Shown piece by piece: positions 8,143-10,700 of a stretch of 10,700 nt of DNA; within the stretch, counting starts at the first letter, position 1, and every line of letters begins with the position of its first letter. The DNA lies in the NCBI GenBank assembly GCA_024811115.1, contig JAKOGH010000074.1:1-10700 (forward strand). Reading direction: 5' to 3'. The DNA comes from Terana coerulea. Taxonomy: Eukaryota; Basidiomycota; Agaricomycetes; Polyporales; Phanerochaetaceae. Made by a program: the position numbers and the translations under genes. Below the pieces are notes generated by a model. The model did not search any database, was not told the DNA's origin, and worked only from the letters and a program-made list of their open reading frames with translations.

Positions 8143-8252
8143 GCCCTTTCCCCCTCCTCCCACCTCCTTTCGCGTGCGCTGCCCTCCTCGTCCCTACCAA
8201 CCCCCCCTTCAACGTACCCACTCCTTTTGTTTTACTCCTCTGCCGCGTTAAG
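8143..8252 (+). promoter_or_regulatory. Pyrimidine-rich leader (or 135-nt intron) before the dynamin-like gene
   Basis: The stretch is dominated by C and T (for example CCCTTTCCCCCTCCTCCCAC and ACCAACCCCCCCTTC), ending CGTTAAG just before ATGGAGATG at 8253. It can be read as a fungal transcription-start region, which favours a start at 8253. It can also be read as the pyrimidine tract of an intron (GTGAGC at 8118, AAG at 8252), which would add residues such as MERVNEAYK from 8091. At 135 nt this intron would be more than twice the size of the others in the gene. Confidence 0.4.
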
Positions 8253-10700
8253 ATGGAGATGCAAGAGCCAACCCCGTTCGTTCCTCCAGAATCCGACTTT
8301 CCAGTAGCAGTGGAAGACGTGGTCGCCGCGCTGCGAAGAGGGATTGAAGATCATGCACGAGTGGCGGCTGCAACTCAACAACTTGGGTAAGTACTGAGCA
8401 TCTTAGCCTCCAAGACATAGCTCAATTCGTCCTATAGTCCGCAGCCGGAACTAGTCGTACCGCCAGTCGTGTTGGTAGGGAGGCATACGGCGGGAAAATT
8501 GTCCCTGATGGAAGGCATGACAGGCGTACGTAGCAAACTCTTCTGTGATATATCGCGCTCTAACTCTTTCCAGGTCGCGATACCAAGATTCGAACGTTTG
8601 CCGTTGCAATGTGTTATACAGTTCAGATTTCGCCCGTCGCCTCCCGACTCGACCATACTGCAATATCAAGTATTTGCTCATGGAGCATGTGCATATCGTG
8701 GTCGCGATGAAGATGCATGCGCTAAGCAAGAGGTTGGAGTGCTGTGTACGACCGACGAGGAGGTCGAACTCAACGCATACCGGGCGCAAGCGCTACTTCT
8801 TAACCCCGACAAGGACGAGGACGAGATCTTCTCGGCTGAGCTTGGCGAACTGCTTCTCCTTGAGCACGAGCTGCCGACGTCAGTGCATACGATCAGTGTA
8901 GAGGTGTCTGGCCCCAATCTTCCAGAGATTACTCTGATTGATGTTCCTGGTACGCATGCTAGCTCTTGTTTCCATGATATTTGAGCCTATCTGATAGTTC
9001 ATTCCTCACAGGCGCAGAGGAGGATGACCACCCCACAGCAAAACGGTTTTTAGAGGAGCTCGCGAAGCTGTATGTGAATGCTCAAGACTCGCTCATCGTT
9101 TCGGTAATGGATATGGATTGTGAGTGCGGAAAACCCTACTGTTCTTAAGCAAGTCTAATTAACAGACATAGCATACTTCGACTATAACTCATATCGTCTG
9201 ATGCAAACACTAGATCCAGCTGGTCGTCGGAGTGTTGGTAGGTACACTCATGCTTCGTCGTGCTGTCGCTAATGTATCTTTGCATGAAGGCGTGATGACA
9301 GGGCCGGAACAACTTGCGGGAATCAGATCTCCCAAAGATCGGGAGAGATGGCTTCGGATCATTCAGGGCAAGCGATACCAACTCACGAACGGATGGTTCA
9401 TTGTTTGCCAGTCATCAATCCCAGGCATGTATGCGTTGGGCGGCGTGCGGGAAGACGAAGACAAGTTCTTCTTGTTCAACCACCCATGGTCGTGCATGCT
9501 CAGCAAGGCGAGACATGGGACCTCGCGGCTTGTTTCTTTCGTCTTTCAACTGTTGCTTGAGCGCGTTCACGCAAGGTGAGTAGTCTCTCAAATCAAGCAC
9601 ATACTTCGTCTAACGCGGCCCCGCCTGTAGCACAAGCGCGCTCCGTGCTGAGGTTGCGAGACAGTATGATGGGGAACTTCAGGGCGTTGCGGTGAGCCAT
9701 GCGATTGTGCCGAACGATCACATCCATTTGCTGGTCGCTCCTTTCATCGAGGACCTTAAAGCGCGTCTCCACAGTCGCCGGGAAGACGGACCGCACGGCG
9801 AGTACCACCGACGGGCATACTTTGTTCTCAAGGAGGCTTTGACGAAGACCCACCCGCCGTTTGTACCGGCGCCTTCAGTACCGCCTAAGGTGGCCGCCGA
9901 CGCACCCGATACACCATCTTCTATGCTATCGTTTGGGCCGAACGCTTTTATCGCTTATGACGCTTTTGACCGGATGATCCATGCTGAGCAAGAGAAGGAT
10001 CTGCTGGAGGACGCGGAAGAGGCTGTTCAGCGAGCATTGAAGCGGCTTTCCAAAACGTCCTGGGAGCAACTCGTTCTTTCTTGCTTGGGTTCTATCAACG
10101 CATCCGTGATGGAGTTTTTGCCGACACTGGCAGCAGCTCACTTGGCGCCGCATGCTATACTGCAGACGAAAGTTGTGTAAGTCTGCGTTTCAGCCCTATT
10201 CCACTCCGTTGGCTTACTTCTGGTGTACTCAGGGCAATCGTCGACGGGATCATCCGTGCGCATTTTGACTCTACGAAAGTCTCACTAGAAGAAGCAGTCG
10301 CCCAGGAAGTCAACGAACGCTTGCTCTCCCCAAGAAGCTCGAGGAAGCTTGTGACCTGTGGTATTCCCATTACAAAGGCGGATATTTCGAGATCGCGGGG
10401 CGACTGATATCGCTTCATCAGTATGAAGAGAAGCTCAACGACACCGAATCTGTTGCCTCTTCAACGATGAAGGCGAAGACCAAGAGCAGCTCCGCGAACC
10501 GCTACTCCCCGTAAGCGTAACGCCGTATTACTTCTAAGCCTTCACTTATTCTCAGTCATTCCAGCTATCCTAAGCAACGTCCAAATAAGGAGCACGATCT
10601 GGACGCCGATATGCGCGTGAAGCTAGAGCGCACGATTGTGAAGGCGGCCTCGAAGCTTTTCGGCATCCGGATCGAGGCATCGGCGATCCGAAACTACTGC
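8253..10700 (+). CDS. Dynamin-superfamily protein with degenerate GTPase motifs (3' incomplete)
   Basis: A dynamin/Mx-like protein of the family expanded in basidiomycetes. Relatives are large GTPases that self-assemble and remodel membranes. Exons: 8253-8386, 8438-8525, 8574-8949, 9012-9119, 9166-9237, 9290-9575, 9631-10176, 10233-10510, 10556 to the end. The introns are 45-62 nt, several with CTAAT or CTAAG branch sites. Numbering from ATG 8253: G1 is GRHTAGKLS (59-67), with Leu66 replacing the Mg-binding Ser/Thr after Lys65. The switch I region PRFERLPLQC (78-87) has Leu85 where relatives have the catalytic Thr. G3 DVPG (197-200) is kept. G4 is GVMTGPE (260-266) instead of GVLTKPD. The flanking family landmarks are retained: RAQALLLNPD, TLDPAGRRSVG, RERWLRIIQGKRYQLTNGWF and the NHPWS block. 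A stalk-like helical region follows, with KTSWEQLVLSCLGSI and ACDLWYSHYKGGYFE. A one-base frameshift is needed near 10328-10331 (CCCC). The gene runs off the window after about 678 residues. GTP hydrolysis looks unlikely; binding is uncertain. Confidence 0.85.

Noticed and set aside
8432..8917. Minus-strand open stretches and alternative plus-strand frames opposite the dynamin exons
   Set aside because: The plus frame contains ordered dynamin motifs; the others are serine/arginine-rich shadows.
10279..10334. 56-nt intron that would remove the stalk frameshift
   Set aside because: The donor GTCTCA is poor and no branch site is visible, and removing it would shorten a segment whose length otherwise matches the family. 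Kept only as an alternative.

Overview
The window looks like nuclear DNA from a basidiomycete fungus, most likely a mushroom-forming Agaricomycete. Genes are broken by many very short introns (about 45-75 nt) with GTRNGY donors, CTAAC/CTGAC/TACTAAC branch sites and YAG acceptors. The recognisable proteins belong to families that are strongly expanded in that group: two seven-helix membrane proteins of the DUF6533-like type and one dynamin-superfamily protein. No bacterial, organellar or viral gene was recognised.

Layout. 1-2100: no recognised gene, but several high-quality intron signatures on the plus strand, so one or two eroded or unknown spliced loci are likely. 2120-3872 (+): a DUF6533-type seven-helix membrane protein with about ten introns, readable end to end as about 390 residues if two adjacent introns separated by 2 nt are both spliced. 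3873-4371: 3' region and a pyrimidine-rich leader. 4372-5880 (+): a second, divergent seven-helix membrane protein of about 353 codons, which carries a TAG stop inside the protein and a one-base frameshift in a T run. It is a probable pseudogene, or contains sequence errors. About 6000-7490 (-): a spliced minus-strand unit whose exons and introns form a 246-bp tandem array. It has six consecutive well-formed introns and a TATAAATA box upstream, but no frame shared by all exons is open. 7490-8252: divergent intergenic/promoter region with a 9-bp inverted repeat. 8253 to the window end (+): a dynamin-family gene, incomplete at the 3' side, with nine exons seen.

The most interesting item is the dynamin-like protein. 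Its exons keep the family layout, yet three of the four nucleotide-binding motifs are altered: the P-loop Ser/Thr is Leu, the switch I Thr is Leu, and TKxD is TGPE. It is a candidate pseudo-GTPase. The second is the minus-strand repeated-exon unit, a candidate spliced non-coding RNA or a decayed repeat-protein gene. No pathway linking the genes can be read from the sequence; co-location of the two membrane proteins is most simply explained by old tandem duplication followed by divergence. All intron boundaries are read by eye and need RNA evidence.
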